Assembly (NCBI GenBank): GCA_964536015.1
Contig: CAZHVS010000012.1
Coordinates: 1-64,000, forward strand
Source of the DNA: CAZHVS01 sp964536015
GTDB taxonomy: Bacteria > Bacteroidota > Ignavibacteria > Ignavibacteriales > Ignavibacteriaceae
DNA: 64,000 bases
Reading direction: 5' to 3'
The position numbers and the translations under genes were made by a program. This document shows positions 36,216 through 44,621 of this stretch, one piece after another; the stretch's first letter is position 1, and each line of letters begins with the position of its first letter. The notes beneath the pieces were generated by a model. It did not search any database, was not told the DNA's origin, and was given only the letters and a program-made list of their open reading frames with translations.

Positions 36216-38813
36216 TTAAATCCGCGAATTAAATTCTTTAAATACCTGTAAAAGATAATCGACAGAAGAATTTTTCAATTGAAAATAGAGAATAAAAATT
36301 CCGGCTGCCACAATTATAAACAACGCACTATAAAAATAAACATTCCCAGGACGAACATCATAAATTACATAAATGCCTTTAATCAATCTATAAACGACCC
36401 AGATTGCAAGAATGATTAACACCACATAATAATAAATTACTCCTATGTCGGTATTAATTAACCTGTAAAGAACTATTGCAAGAGGAATTGTTAAAACAAC
36501 CGGAAGCATAGCCCATACCACGGTATAATAAGCATTGCTGAAAAATACCTTGTTCATTACAAAGAAGGAAGCAATTTTTATTATAAGAGCAATCAAAACA
36601 ATTTTAATAAAAAAGATTATTGACAATGCGATTAATGATTGCACAGGGTGCCATGTGAAGTAGCTAAATAAATTCAACAATTTGTAGCTGCCAAGGGCGA
36701 CAAGAACCTTTTCAAAAAATATTTCGGATTTAAGACTATACAAAACACTTGCTGTAATTAAAGAAAGCGAGGCCGCTATTATTACTGCAAGTAAGGTAGA
36801 ATGAATTCCTGAAATAACTCTTAAGTCTCTTATGTCTGCAAAGAAATTGTATGGTCTTAACAATGCCCTGGAAGCATCTTCTCTGAACTTTCTTCCTGTA
36901 TTTACAAGAAATCCCATAAACAAAGCAAGCCCAAGACCAAAGACAATAAAAATCATTGGAGAATCATCTTTTTTAACTCCAAGAGGAATTGTAACTTTTT
37001 CAAGATTGTGCAAACGGGAATAAATTACTTTGTAACTAATCCTGTCGGTGTTTCTGTCTTCTCCAAGAATTCCAAGTGAAATTTTTTGTTCTTTATTATA
37101 CCCCGAAATTATCGAATGATATTCAGAGCGGTAATCGAACATTGTATTAATAAAATATCCACCCGAATTATTTTGTTCGAAGTACAAAATAAGTTCTTCA
37201 ATATTTTTTGCCTGACTGTCAAAAGTATTCTGATTTGTTGAACCGCTGTTAGAATTTAAGTTTGACAGATAACTTGCTTCGCTTATAAAAACTTTTCCTG
37301 CCCCCAATCTTTCAATAGCAGACAGATAATATTCATTTATAGAAGAAACAGGTTTGTTAAAAAGTTCAATGCTGTAAAAATCAATTTTGGGAACGGTTTC
37401 AAAATTAAGATTTGTAAAAGATGCAAAAAGTAACCTGGAATTATTTTTCTTAAATTCACCTGCAAGTTCATTCAAATAAAAGATCGTATAAGGAGAATTT
37501 GCAATGTAAGAATTTCCTAATCCTACAGCAGCAATTACTGAAAAGTTATTATATGCTTCCCACATTCGGTTTAGGTAATTTTTGCTTCTATCAAGGAAGA
37601 CCTGGTTGTCCATTAATGTTGCGGGAATTCCCTGTAAAGGAAGTTCAATAAATGCCAACAATCCATACTCTTCACAAAGAGAAAGTAAATATGGATGCGG
37701 AAATGACTTTGAAAATCTTACTGAATTAAAACCAAGCTCTTTAATTAACCTTATATCTCTTCTCATTTGTTCGCGTGTAAACATTCCACCGAAATTATAA
37801 TTGGAAGAAATATATGTTACTCCGTTAAACTGGAACTTTGCACCATTGAGTGTAAGTGAATCGGTGTTGTTATTAAGATTATAAAAAGAGACAGGTTTAA
37901 TTATTTCATCAACAAGAGAACCCTGTTTGAACATTTGTATAATTAGCTTATACGTAAAAGGCGATGATGGTGACCAGAGAATAGGATTCGGTATTTCGAA
38001 AAACTGGTTTACAATTTTTTCTTTTCCCTGCTTGAGTAAAAACGTTGTGCTTGATGAAAACGCTGTTTTTTCCAGTCCCGCCTGCAAAAAATATTTTATT
38101 TCAAAATTATCAGATTGGTTTAAAGAGTCGCTTGCTTTTTGATACTCATTATTAACAACTCTTGCTATTATATTTAGCTTGGCTCTGCCAGTGTTTCCCT
38201 GAAAGTTATATGAAAATTTTAAGTTGCCGATATTTGAGTTTGGTAATAACCGAAGATAAACATCCCTGAAAATTCCGCCAAAACTTTCGGGATATAAGAA
38301 ACTTTGTTTAACAGGAATTGTATTCCACGAATCAGCTTTTGAATTAACAGTTACCGATAGAACATTTTCTCTATCGCTTAGCAGCCAATCTTTTGGCAAA
38401 AGAAATTTAAATGGAAAATCTCCGCCTACATGTTTATAAACCAATTTGTTGTTAATAAAAATATCCGCACTGTAATTTAGCCCAAGAAAATTAAGCTCAA
38501 AATTGTTTTGTTTAATTTGCTCTTTGTTCAGGGTAAATGCTTTTTCAAAAACCAGCTCTGCATCACTGTGATGAACAGACGGAATTTGAACCATTGTTTT
38601 TTTCTTACTTTCGTCGGTTGATTTATAAACTTTCCATTTACCATTCAGAATTATTGTGCTTCGTGTGGAGGATTTTTCTATAAAATCGAGGTTATCTTCA
38701 GTAATTGTATAACCCGTAAGTTCTTTGAAAATAATCTGTGGAAAAGCTGGTTTTATGCTAAAAAGAAAAACAAAAATAACAGCATAAAAAGCCTGTTTTT
38801 GTAACAACGTCAT
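36216..38813 (-). CDS. GH2-fold protein fused to a multi-pass membrane domain
   Basis: The product is 865 residues. A signal peptide (about 8-25) precedes a GH2 sugar-binding/jelly-roll region (about 50-190), an Ig-like domain and a TIM-barrel-like domain (about 320-600) with RRDIRLIKELGFNSVRFSKS. In GH2 enzymes the acid/base Glu follows Asn in a GNE motif; here it is GLGNS (S435). A nucleophile-like Glu remains at E512 in VFISEASYL. From about residue 619 there are at least five membrane segments resembling a Yip1-type domain. It may be a membrane-tethered sugar-binding protein rather than a hydrolase (inference). It ends 3 bases before smc. Confidence 0.75.
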   Translation of the reverse strand: MTLLQKQAFYAVIFVFLFSIKPAFPQIIFKELTGYTITEDNLDFIEKSSTRSTIILNGKWKVYKSTDESKKKTMVQIPSVHHSDAELVFEKAFTLNKEQIKQNNFELNFLGLNYSADIFINNKLVYKHVGGDFPFKFLLPKDWLLSDRENVLSVTVNSKADSWNTIPVKQSFLYPESFGGIFRDVYLRLLPNSNIGNLKFSYNFQGNTGRAKLNIIARVVNNEYQKASDSLNQSDNFEIKYFLQAGLEKTAFSSSTTFLLKQGKEKIVNQFFEIPNPILWSPSSPFTYKLIIQMFKQGSLVDEIIKPVSFYNLNNNTDSLTLNGAKFQFNGVTYISSNYNFGGMFTREQMRRDIRLIKELGFNSVRFSKSFPHPYLLSLCEEYGLLAFIELPLQGIPATLMDNQVFLDRSKNYLNRMWEAYNNFSVIAAVGLGNSYIANSPYTIFYLNELAGEFKKNNSRLLFASFTNLNFETVPKIDFYSIELFNKPVSSINEYYLSAIERLGAGKVFISEASYLSNLNSNSGSTNQNTFDSQAKNIEELILYFEQNNSGGYFINTMFDYRSEYHSIISGYNKEQKISLGILGEDRNTDRISYKVIYSRLHNLEKVTIPLGVKKDDSPMIFIVFGLGLALFMGFLVNTGRKFREDASRALLRPYNFFADIRDLRVISGIHSTLLAVIIAASLSLITASVLYSLKSEIFFEKVLVALGSYKLLNLFSYFTWHPVQSLIALSIIFFIKIVLIALIIKIASFFVMNKVFFSNAYYTVVWAMLPVVLTIPLAIVLYRLINTDIGVIYYYVVLIILAIWVVYRLIKGIYVIYDVRPGNVYFYSALFIIVAAGIFILYFQLKNSSVDYLLQVFKEFNSRI

Positions 38814-39415
38814 TAACTCGGTATTTTCTTCAAAAAATTCTATTTAACGTTGCAAATATACAATTTATTAAGAGGGGTTCGCAATGCTAAAGTTATAACT
38901 GGCCGGACTTACCTTAAGCTTCATCACTGTATTTTAGGCGAGAAACCTTAACCCAAACAGAGATAATCCTCGCTTTTTATCCAGAAAATTTATCAATAAT
39001 GAACAATTCTTAAATTTAAGCTCTAAATCCGAAATACTAATTCCAGCAAGTCAGGATTGGACAAATTCAGAACCAAAAATTCAAAGCGTTAAAAATTGTT
39101 TTGCATTTTACTTTAATTAAGTTCTACCTGTCTTATGTAAATGGCCGAATGTTCTATGGGCGGTTTCTCAAAACTGCGTTTCGAGTTACAAGGATTGTGA
39201 AATAAATACTCAAAAACATTCAATGATTCCAGAGTACCCGTCAAAGGCAGAGTATCATAAGGATTTTTTTACAGAATAAGTTCATATAGAAGAATAATGC
39301 AGGTATTGGAGGGGGTTATATTTTTATAGTTTGTGTTTCCAACTTTAAAGACTTTTGAATATATTTGCCGGTGATTTTTATAAAATTATAAAGAATAGAA
39401 AAGGTAAATTAATTT
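38814..39415. other. Long intergenic region upstream of rpsT, no gene seen
   Basis: About 600 bases separate the divergently oriented GH2-like gene and rpsT. The last 60 bases hold the putative rpsT promoter. The middle (about 38880-39230) is somewhat richer in G and C than the flanks. It contains only ORFs under 20 codons, for example ATGGCC near 39142. I see no tRNA, rRNA or repeat. A decayed gene or a small RNA is possible but unsupported. Confidence 0.5.
39355..39384 (+). promoter_or_regulatory. Putative rpsT promoter
   Basis: TTGAAT (39355-39360) and TATAAA (39379-39384) are separated by 18 bases and lie 32 bases before the rpsT start, matching the housekeeping sigma consensus. An AAGG lies about 12 bases before the ATG. 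The pattern is plausible but short AT-rich matches are common here. Confidence 0.35.
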
Positions 39416-39685
39416 ATGGCGCATCATAAATCGGCTAAAAAAAGAATTCGCACAACTGAAAGAAAAAGAGCAATCAATAAAAGTTCGGTTTCTAAATTAA
39501 AAACTGAAGTTAAAAAAATTCTTGCTTCAAAGACGAAATCCGAAGGGGAAAAAGATTATAAGAAAGCTGTTTCTGCAATAGATAAAATGGTTGCAAAGGG
39601 CAGAATTCATAAAAACACAGCAGCAAGAAGAAAGTCGCGAATTACAAAACATCTTAACAAGCTGACAGATACTGCTTCTAAATAA
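39416..39685 (+). CDS. rpsT: 30S ribosomal protein S20
   Basis: The product is an 89-residue, highly basic helical protein that binds 16S rRNA. The start MAHHKSAKKRIRTTERKRA and the block GRIHKNTAARRKSRI are S20 signatures. It is monocistronic, with its own promoter-like sequence and a strong terminator 17 bases after the stop. Confidence 0.97.
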   Translation: MAHHKSAKKRIRTTERKRAINKSSVSKLKTEVKKILASKTKSEGEKDYKKAVSAIDKMVAKGRIHKNTAARRKSRITKHLNKLTDTASK

Positions 39686-39702
39686 GCCGTTTAAAATATT
39701 TT

Positions 39703-39739
39703 AAGCCTTTACTTACTTTGTAAGGGCTTTTTTCTTTTT
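39703..39739 (+). terminator. Intrinsic terminator after rpsT
   Basis: AAGCCTTTAC, a 7-base loop and GTAAGGGCTT form a 10-bp stem with one G-U pair, followed by TTTTTTCTTTTT. It closes rpsT, just before the convergent GlmU-like gene ends at 39743. Confidence 0.9.
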
Positions 39740-39742
39740 AAA

Positions 39743-41254
39743 TTAACACAGGTCATCAATCGCATCTACACCAGAAGGCATTGGAAGATAAAATTTAATT
39801 TCCTGAAGTTTCCCATTTCGCTTTACAAGTCTGTTCACTTTTTTCTTAATCAACACACTATGTTCAATATGCACACCATCTTCTATAATTGAACCAAAGA
39901 CGTAGCTTGTTCCTTTTATTAAAACATCTTTCCCAATGCGTAAAGGGAATTCATCGCTGCCCGTCATATTAACGCTTGATTCAATCTTGGAATTATCTCC
40001 TATCTCAATATTACCTTTAATAATATCTCCCCAAAATATTTCAACATTATTACCGATTACAAATTTTTGTTCTGGAAACGTAGAAAGGTAAGCATTTTCC
40101 CATACTGTAACATTTTTGCCAAAAATGACATTACCATTTACATAAACATTCTTTTTAAGCCGTATGTTGTAATTTAATTTAACCCCTTTTCCTATATAAA
40201 CTCCTTTCCCTATACTAATATCAAGTGGAGAACCTTTTCTGTCTGCGTCTATAATTTCGTTTACCACACTTTCTTCTATAAAAAAATCATCCGGGTCTTC
40301 AATTTCAACTATGTTTTTTATTTTATCATAAATTTTATAACGATAAACTTTTTCCATTTCCTTTAAAACAGATTTATCGTTAAAGCCCATTACAACATAC
40401 TGCTCTTCAGGACTGATTGCATTAACAGTATATTTATGTTTATTAAAAATGGCTATTAAATCTGTAATATAAATTTCATTCTGAGCGTTGTTGCTTGTAA
40501 GCAGATTAATGGTTTCGGCTAATTTATTGAATTTAAACGCATAAACTCCGGAATTGAATTCGCGGTTTTCTATCAACTCCTGTTTTGTAAATTCATAAAT
40601 TCTCTGATTGAAAGTTGTTCTGTACTTCTCGTTGTTATTAAGTACAAGAATGTCTTTATATTCCATTATTTCAATCACTTTTCCAGTATCTTCTTTTGAG
40701 GGAGTTCCTTCGGAGTCGTATTCCTTAACTCTTAAAATTCTTCCGTAAGAATTTTCGCTTACAGGTCCCTGGTAAATTCCGGTAAGTACCATCATATCGG
40801 AATCAGAATTAATAAATTGCTGTCTGAACATTTTTATTGTTGCTTCATCAAGCAGCCCCATATCGCCGGGAAGCACATAAACCAATCCTTCATACTTATC
40901 CTTTTTAATTTTATCCAACCCTGTCTGAACTGCATGTCCCGTTCCTTTTTGTTCAGATTGATAAGCAAACACATTGTTTTTCCTTTTCCCGATAACCTGC
41001 ATAACATCTAGAGCTTTAATACCAACAATAATGATAGTATTCAGATTTTCAATTCCATATACACAAGCGTTATAGACTCTTTCAACTGTAGAAACACCCC
41101 AGATACTATGAAGCATTTTGGATTTGTGAGATTTTATTCTTTTTCCATGTCCCGCAGCAAGTATTATAGCGGTTTCTTTCAGTTTATAATTCAAACCTGC
41201 GGAAAGTTCTTCGGCTAATTGATATATATTGCTTTTTTCCACTTCACTTCTCAT
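39743..41254 (-). CDS. GlmU-like nucleotidyltransferase with left-handed beta-helix domain
   Basis: The product is 503 residues. The N-terminal GT-A nucleotidyltransferase domain has LAAGHGKRIKS (Lys where GlmU usually has Thr), QKGTGHAVQTG and LPGDMGL, as in GlmU uridylyltransferases. The C-terminal part (about 340-480) has hexapeptide-like repeats (GKGVYIGKGV, FGKNVTVWENA, IGDNSKIESS) of a left-handed beta-helix, but they are irregular. It has about 25 extra N-terminal residues. It probably makes a UDP-sugar; whether it retains acetyltransferase activity, as in true GlmU, cannot be told. Confidence 0.75.
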   Translation of the reverse strand: MRSEVEKSNIYQLAEELSAGLNYKLKETAIILAAGHGKRIKSHKSKMLHSIWGVSTVERVYNACVYGIENLNTIIIVGIKALDVMQVIGKRKNNVFAYQSEQKGTGHAVQTGLDKIKKDKYEGLVYVLPGDMGLLDEATIKMFRQQFINSDSDMMVLTGIYQGPVSENSYGRILRVKEYDSEGTPSKEDTGKVIEIMEYKDILVLNNNEKYRTTFNQRIYEFTKQELIENREFNSGVYAFKFNKLAETINLLTSNNAQNEIYITDLIAIFNKHKYTVNAISPEEQYVVMGFNDKSVLKEMEKVYRYKIYDKIKNIVEIEDPDDFFIEESVVNEIIDADRKGSPLDISIGKGVYIGKGVKLNYNIRLKKNVYVNGNVIFGKNVTVWENAYLSTFPEQKFVIGNNVEIFWGDIIKGNIEIGDNSKIESSVNMTGSDEFPLRIGKDVLIKGTSYVFGSIIEDGVHIEHSVLIKKKVNRLVKRNGKLQEIKFYLPMPSGVDAIDDLC

Positions 41255-41425
41255 ATAATTTATAAATTCATCTTTAAATTAAAGAACCCCGATTCCTTTT
41301 CAAAACCATCTGTTCGGTATTGAACTATCTTTCTTTTAACTTGTTATTAATTTTGATAAACAATTATAAATGTTGTAGAAATAATTTTCATCTATTAATT
41401 TGCAAACAAAAAAGAGAAAGATGTT

Positions 41426-41968
41426 ATGATACAAGTAGTTGATGTAGAATTAACTCCAAACCCGCATGCATTAAAATTTATTTTGAAAGAAAAAATATTG
41501 AATCACGACACAAGGCAGTACCATAAAAAAGAAGATGCAGAAAATGATCCTCTTGCAAAAGGAATTTTCGGGCTTCCTGGAGTTGTTAGTGTTTTTTATA
41601 TGGATAAGTTCATTACGGTTGAAAAGAACAAAGAAACTCAGTGGGGACAAATACAACGCCCTCTTGTAGATTTTTTGAAAGAATTTGACAATTCATTAAT
41701 TCCACCAGAGGTTGAAGTAAAAATTGATAATGCGGAACAAAGCGAACTCTTGAAACAGATAAATAATATTCTCGATCAGAAAGTTCGTCCTGCTTTAGCA
41801 TATGATGGCGGCGGACTTGAAGTAATTGGCTTAAATGGCTATACACTTAAAATACGCTACCAGGGAGCCTGTGGAAGCTGTCCGACTTCAATACGGGGAA
41901 CTCTTGCAGCTATTGAAAATCTTCTTAAGCGAGATGTAAATCCCAATATTGAAGTGATTCCTGCTTAA
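41426..41968 (+). CDS. NifU/Nfu-family iron-sulfur cluster protein
   Basis: The product is a 180-residue cytosolic protein. It has an Nfu N-terminal domain (TPNPHALKFIL at 10-20, FGLPGVVSVFY) and a C-terminal NifU domain with the cluster-ligating C150-G-S-C153 in YQGACGSCPTS. Such proteins carry a 4Fe-4S cluster to apo-targets. It stands alone, divergent from the GlmU-like gene, and ends in a strong terminator. Confidence 0.92.
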   Translation: MIQVVDVELTPNPHALKFILKEKILNHDTRQYHKKEDAENDPLAKGIFGLPGVVSVFYMDKFITVEKNKETQWGQIQRPLVDFLKEFDNSLIPPEVEVKIDNAEQSELLKQINNILDQKVRPALAYDGGGLEVIGLNGYTLKIRYQGACGSCPTSIRGTLAAIENLLKRDVNPNIEVIPA

Positions 41969-41989
41969 GATAATTTCTTAAACTATTTG

Positions 41990-42020
41990 AGGAAGTAATT
42001 TTTTATTGCTTCCTTTTTTT
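41990..42020 (+). terminator. Intrinsic terminator after the Nfu gene
   Basis: AGGAAGTAAT, a 5-base T loop and ATTGCTTCCT (one G-U pair) make a 10-bp stem that runs into seven T. It lies 21 bases after the stop codon. Confidence 0.9.
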
Positions 42021-42096
42021 GTTATTTTTCTTTAAGTCCTTTAACAAATGATTTGTTCAATAAAAAGTATTACATAAACTATCTTCGGACAATGCA

Positions 42097-42612
42097 ATGA
42101 AGAAAGAAGAAAAAAAAGTTTTCTATACATCCATTACATTAAAGGGTATTAAATTTAATATCTATTCCTCGGCAAATGGTATTTGCAGAATTGAACTAAA
42201 CAAAACCTCCGACAAAAAATTTTACACAAAAAAGACAAAGCTACAAGAAGATGACCCCTATTTATTTAATGTAGTTGAACAACTAAAGGATTATTTTGCC
42301 GGAAAACTAAAAGTGTTCAATGTTCCTTTAGATTTAAGCGGAACACCATTTCAGTTACGGGTATGGGACGAGTTATTGAAAATCCCTTATGGTGAAACAG
42401 CAAGTTATAAAGATATTGCTATTAAACTCGGAGATGCAAACTTAGTAAGAGCAGTTGGAAGGGCAAATGGCGCAAACCCCGTCCCTGTAATTATTCCCTG
42501 CCACAGAGTGATTAACTCAAATGGCAATCTCGGTGGTTATTCCGGTGGTATGGATATAAAAATAAAACTACTTGAAATTGAGGGTTATCTGCCTCTTGAA
42601 TTATTTGAATAA
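42097..42612 (+). CDS. ogt: Methylated-DNA-[protein]-cysteine S-methyltransferase
   Basis: The product is a 171-residue suicide repair protein that removes O6-alkyl groups from guanine. The active-site Cys is in VIIPCHRVI. RAVGRANGANPVP and YGETASYKDIA of the DNA-binding helix-turn-helix precede it. The SD is not visible at the ATG. Its last 28 bases overlap the end of the convergent MFS gene. Confidence 0.95.
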   Translation: MKKEEKKVFYTSITLKGIKFNIYSSANGICRIELNKTSDKKFYTKKTKLQEDDPYLFNVVEQLKDYFAGKLKVFNVPLDLSGTPFQLRVWDELLKIPYGETASYKDIAIKLGDANLVRAVGRANGANPVPVIIPCHRVINSNGNLGGYSGGMDIKIKLLEIEGYLPLELFE

Positions 42613-43778
42613 GATAATTTTGATTTTGTAAAAAATAAAATCATAAGAAAAATAACAAGAGAAGAAATTCCGGAGAAATAAAATGGTGCTGATGCACCAA
42701 ACTTATCCCACAACACTCCCGCAAAAAAAGAACCCAGCATGACTGCAAAGCTGGAAAGCATAGTTAAAAGTCCAATTCCACTTCCCCGTTGATCATCGGG
42801 AATTAAATCTGCTACCCAGGCTTTTGTAATGCCTTCAGAAGATGCTGCATAAATTCCATAAAAAGCAAACAGAACAAAAACAATGTTAATATTATTTATC
42901 ACACCAAAACCGATGTAAACCAAAGAATAAATCAATAGTCCGGTTAAGAATATTTTTTTCTTTCCAAATTTATCTGAAACTTTTCCTATTGGGTATGATA
43001 AACCTGCGTAAACGAGATTGTAAAATATATATCCCGCAAGAGATGCGGTTTCGGAACCAGAAATGTCTTTTGTTTTAAGAATCAAAAACACATCACTGCT
43101 GTTAACAAAAGAGAAAGCCACAAACAAAAACAGAAGCAGTTTGTATTCTTTAGGAGATCCTTTCCAGAATTCCAGATAACTCAGTCGGTTATTTTTGTTA
43201 GATGAAACAAAATTATCTTTAACAAAAAAAGTTGATACCACTGCAACAATCGAAGGAATAAAGGCAACAAGAAATATTAAAATATAATTTGCCGGATAAA
43301 AATAAAGCAGTATTAGTGCGGCTATTGGTCCTATTGCAGCTCCAAGCGTATCCATCCCTCTGTGAAAACCAAAAACTGATCCGCTGTTACTTTTGTCCGA
43401 ATAACTTGCCAGTAAAGCGTCTCTTGGTGCGGTTCGTATTCCTTTTCCAACCCGATCGGCTACTCTTGAACCAACTACCATTGGCAAAGAAGGAATAAGA
43501 GCCGGTAATGGCTTTGCTATTGCAGATAAACCATAACCAAGAGAAACAAACAATGATCTTTTTCTGACTTTATCAGATAAATTGCCAAAGTAACCTTTTA
43601 AAAATCCGGCAGTTAATTCTGCAATACCTTCAATAATTCCGACCATTGCCATTGATGCACCAAGTGTGGCTGTTAGAAACAAAGGTGTTACCGGATAAAG
43701 CATTTCGCTTGCTATGTCTGTAAAAAGACTAATAAAGCCTAAAAGAACAACCTGTTTTGGAATTTTATTTTTCAACAT
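42585..43778 (-). CDS. MFS transporter
   Basis: The product is a 397-residue permease with about twelve membrane segments. The loop-2 motif appears as GNLSDKVRKRS, and the second half repeats it as GKVSDKFGKKK. The FTDIASEMLYPVTPLF start and VADRVGKGIRTAPRDALLA are typical of a bacterial MFS subgroup of unknown substrate. It is divergent from tpiA with only 66 bases between and convergent with ogt, overlapping its coding region. Confidence 0.88.
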   Translation of the reverse strand: MLKNKIPKQVVLLGFISLFTDIASEMLYPVTPLFLTATLGASMAMVGIIEGIAELTAGFLKGYFGNLSDKVRKRSLFVSLGYGLSAIAKPLPALIPSLPMVVGSRVADRVGKGIRTAPRDALLASYSDKSNSGSVFGFHRGMDTLGAAIGPIAALILLYFYPANYILIFLVAFIPSIVAVVSTFFVKDNFVSSNKNNRLSYLEFWKGSPKEYKLLLFLFVAFSFVNSSDVFLILKTKDISGSETASLAGYIFYNLVYAGLSYPIGKVSDKFGKKKIFLTGLLIYSLVYIGFGVINNINIVFVLFAFYGIYAASSEGITKAWVADLIPDDQRGSGIGLLTMLSSFAVMLGSFFAGVLWDKFGASAPFYFSGISSLVIFLMILFFTKSKLSYSNNSRGR

Positions 43779-43850
43779 TAACTTATTTATTTTGTTTATT
43801 AAGTTTGCACTGAAACTTAAGAAAAATATTTTTATATAAAGAGGATGAAA

Positions 43851-44606
43851 ATGCGAAAGAAAATTATTGCCGGTAACTGGAAAATGAATATGAATCTTAC
43901 TGAGTCAATTTCTTTAATATCGGAATTAAAAAATATACTGAATAAAGAAATAGTTAATTGTGAAGTAATAATATGTCCGCCATTCACATCGCTTGAAGCT
44001 GCGGCTACTCTAATTAAAGATTCGGAGTTGAAACTTGGTGCACAAAATCTTTACTTTGAAGAAAGCGGTGCTTATACCGGAGAAATTTCTGCTTCAATGC
44101 TAAAAAGTGTTGGTTGTGAATTTGTAATAATCGGTCACTCCGAAAGAAGAACTATCTTTAAAGAAACTGACGAGATGATAAATAAAAAAATTGTAAAAGC
44201 ATTATCGGGCGGACTTAAACCAATTTTTTGCATTGGGGAGACGCTTGATGAAAGAGAAAACGGAATTACTTTTAATGTAATAGAAAAACAAGTAGTTGAA
44301 GGACTAAAAAATATTTCCGAAAATGATTTAAGAAATATCGTAATCGCATACGAACCTGTCTGGGCTATAGGAACAGGTAAAAATGCTACTCCGCAGCAAG
44401 CAGAAGAAGTGCACACTTTTATCAGAAACCTGTTAAAAAAGATTTACAGCAATTACGCTGCCGAAGCGATGATAATACAATATGGCGGTAGTGTTAAACC
44501 AGACAATGCAAAAGAATTATTGTCTCAGCCAAATATTGATGGGGCACTTGTCGGTGGCGCTTGTCTAAAAGTTGATTCTTTTATCGGAATAATTAAATCC
44601 TGTTAA
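43851..44606 (+). CDS. tpiA: Triosephosphate isomerase
   Basis: This 251-residue glycolytic enzyme interconverts dihydroxyacetone phosphate and glyceraldehyde 3-phosphate. The lysine motif GNWKMN, the histidine in IIGHSERR, the catalytic Glu in IAYEPVWAIGTG and the phosphate loop GGSVKPDNA are all intact. Two in-frame ATGs exist. AGAGG sits 6 bases before the second (43851) but overlaps the first (43845), so I chose the second. Confidence 0.97.
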   Translation: MRKKIIAGNWKMNMNLTESISLISELKNILNKEIVNCEVIICPPFTSLEAAATLIKDSELKLGAQNLYFEESGAYTGEISASMLKSVGCEFVIIGHSERRTIFKETDEMINKKIVKALSGGLKPIFCIGETLDERENGITFNVIEKQVVEGLKNISENDLRNIVIAYEPVWAIGTGKNATPQQAEEVHTFIRNLLKKIYSNYAAEAMIIQYGGSVKPDNAKELLSQPNIDGALVGGACLKVDSFIGIIKSC

Positions 44607-44621
44607 AACAATTTTTAAAAC

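Noticed and set aside
35836..36219. 127-codon plus-strand ORF opposite the start of smc
   Set aside because: It is fully antisense to the conserved ATPase head of smc and resembles no known protein.
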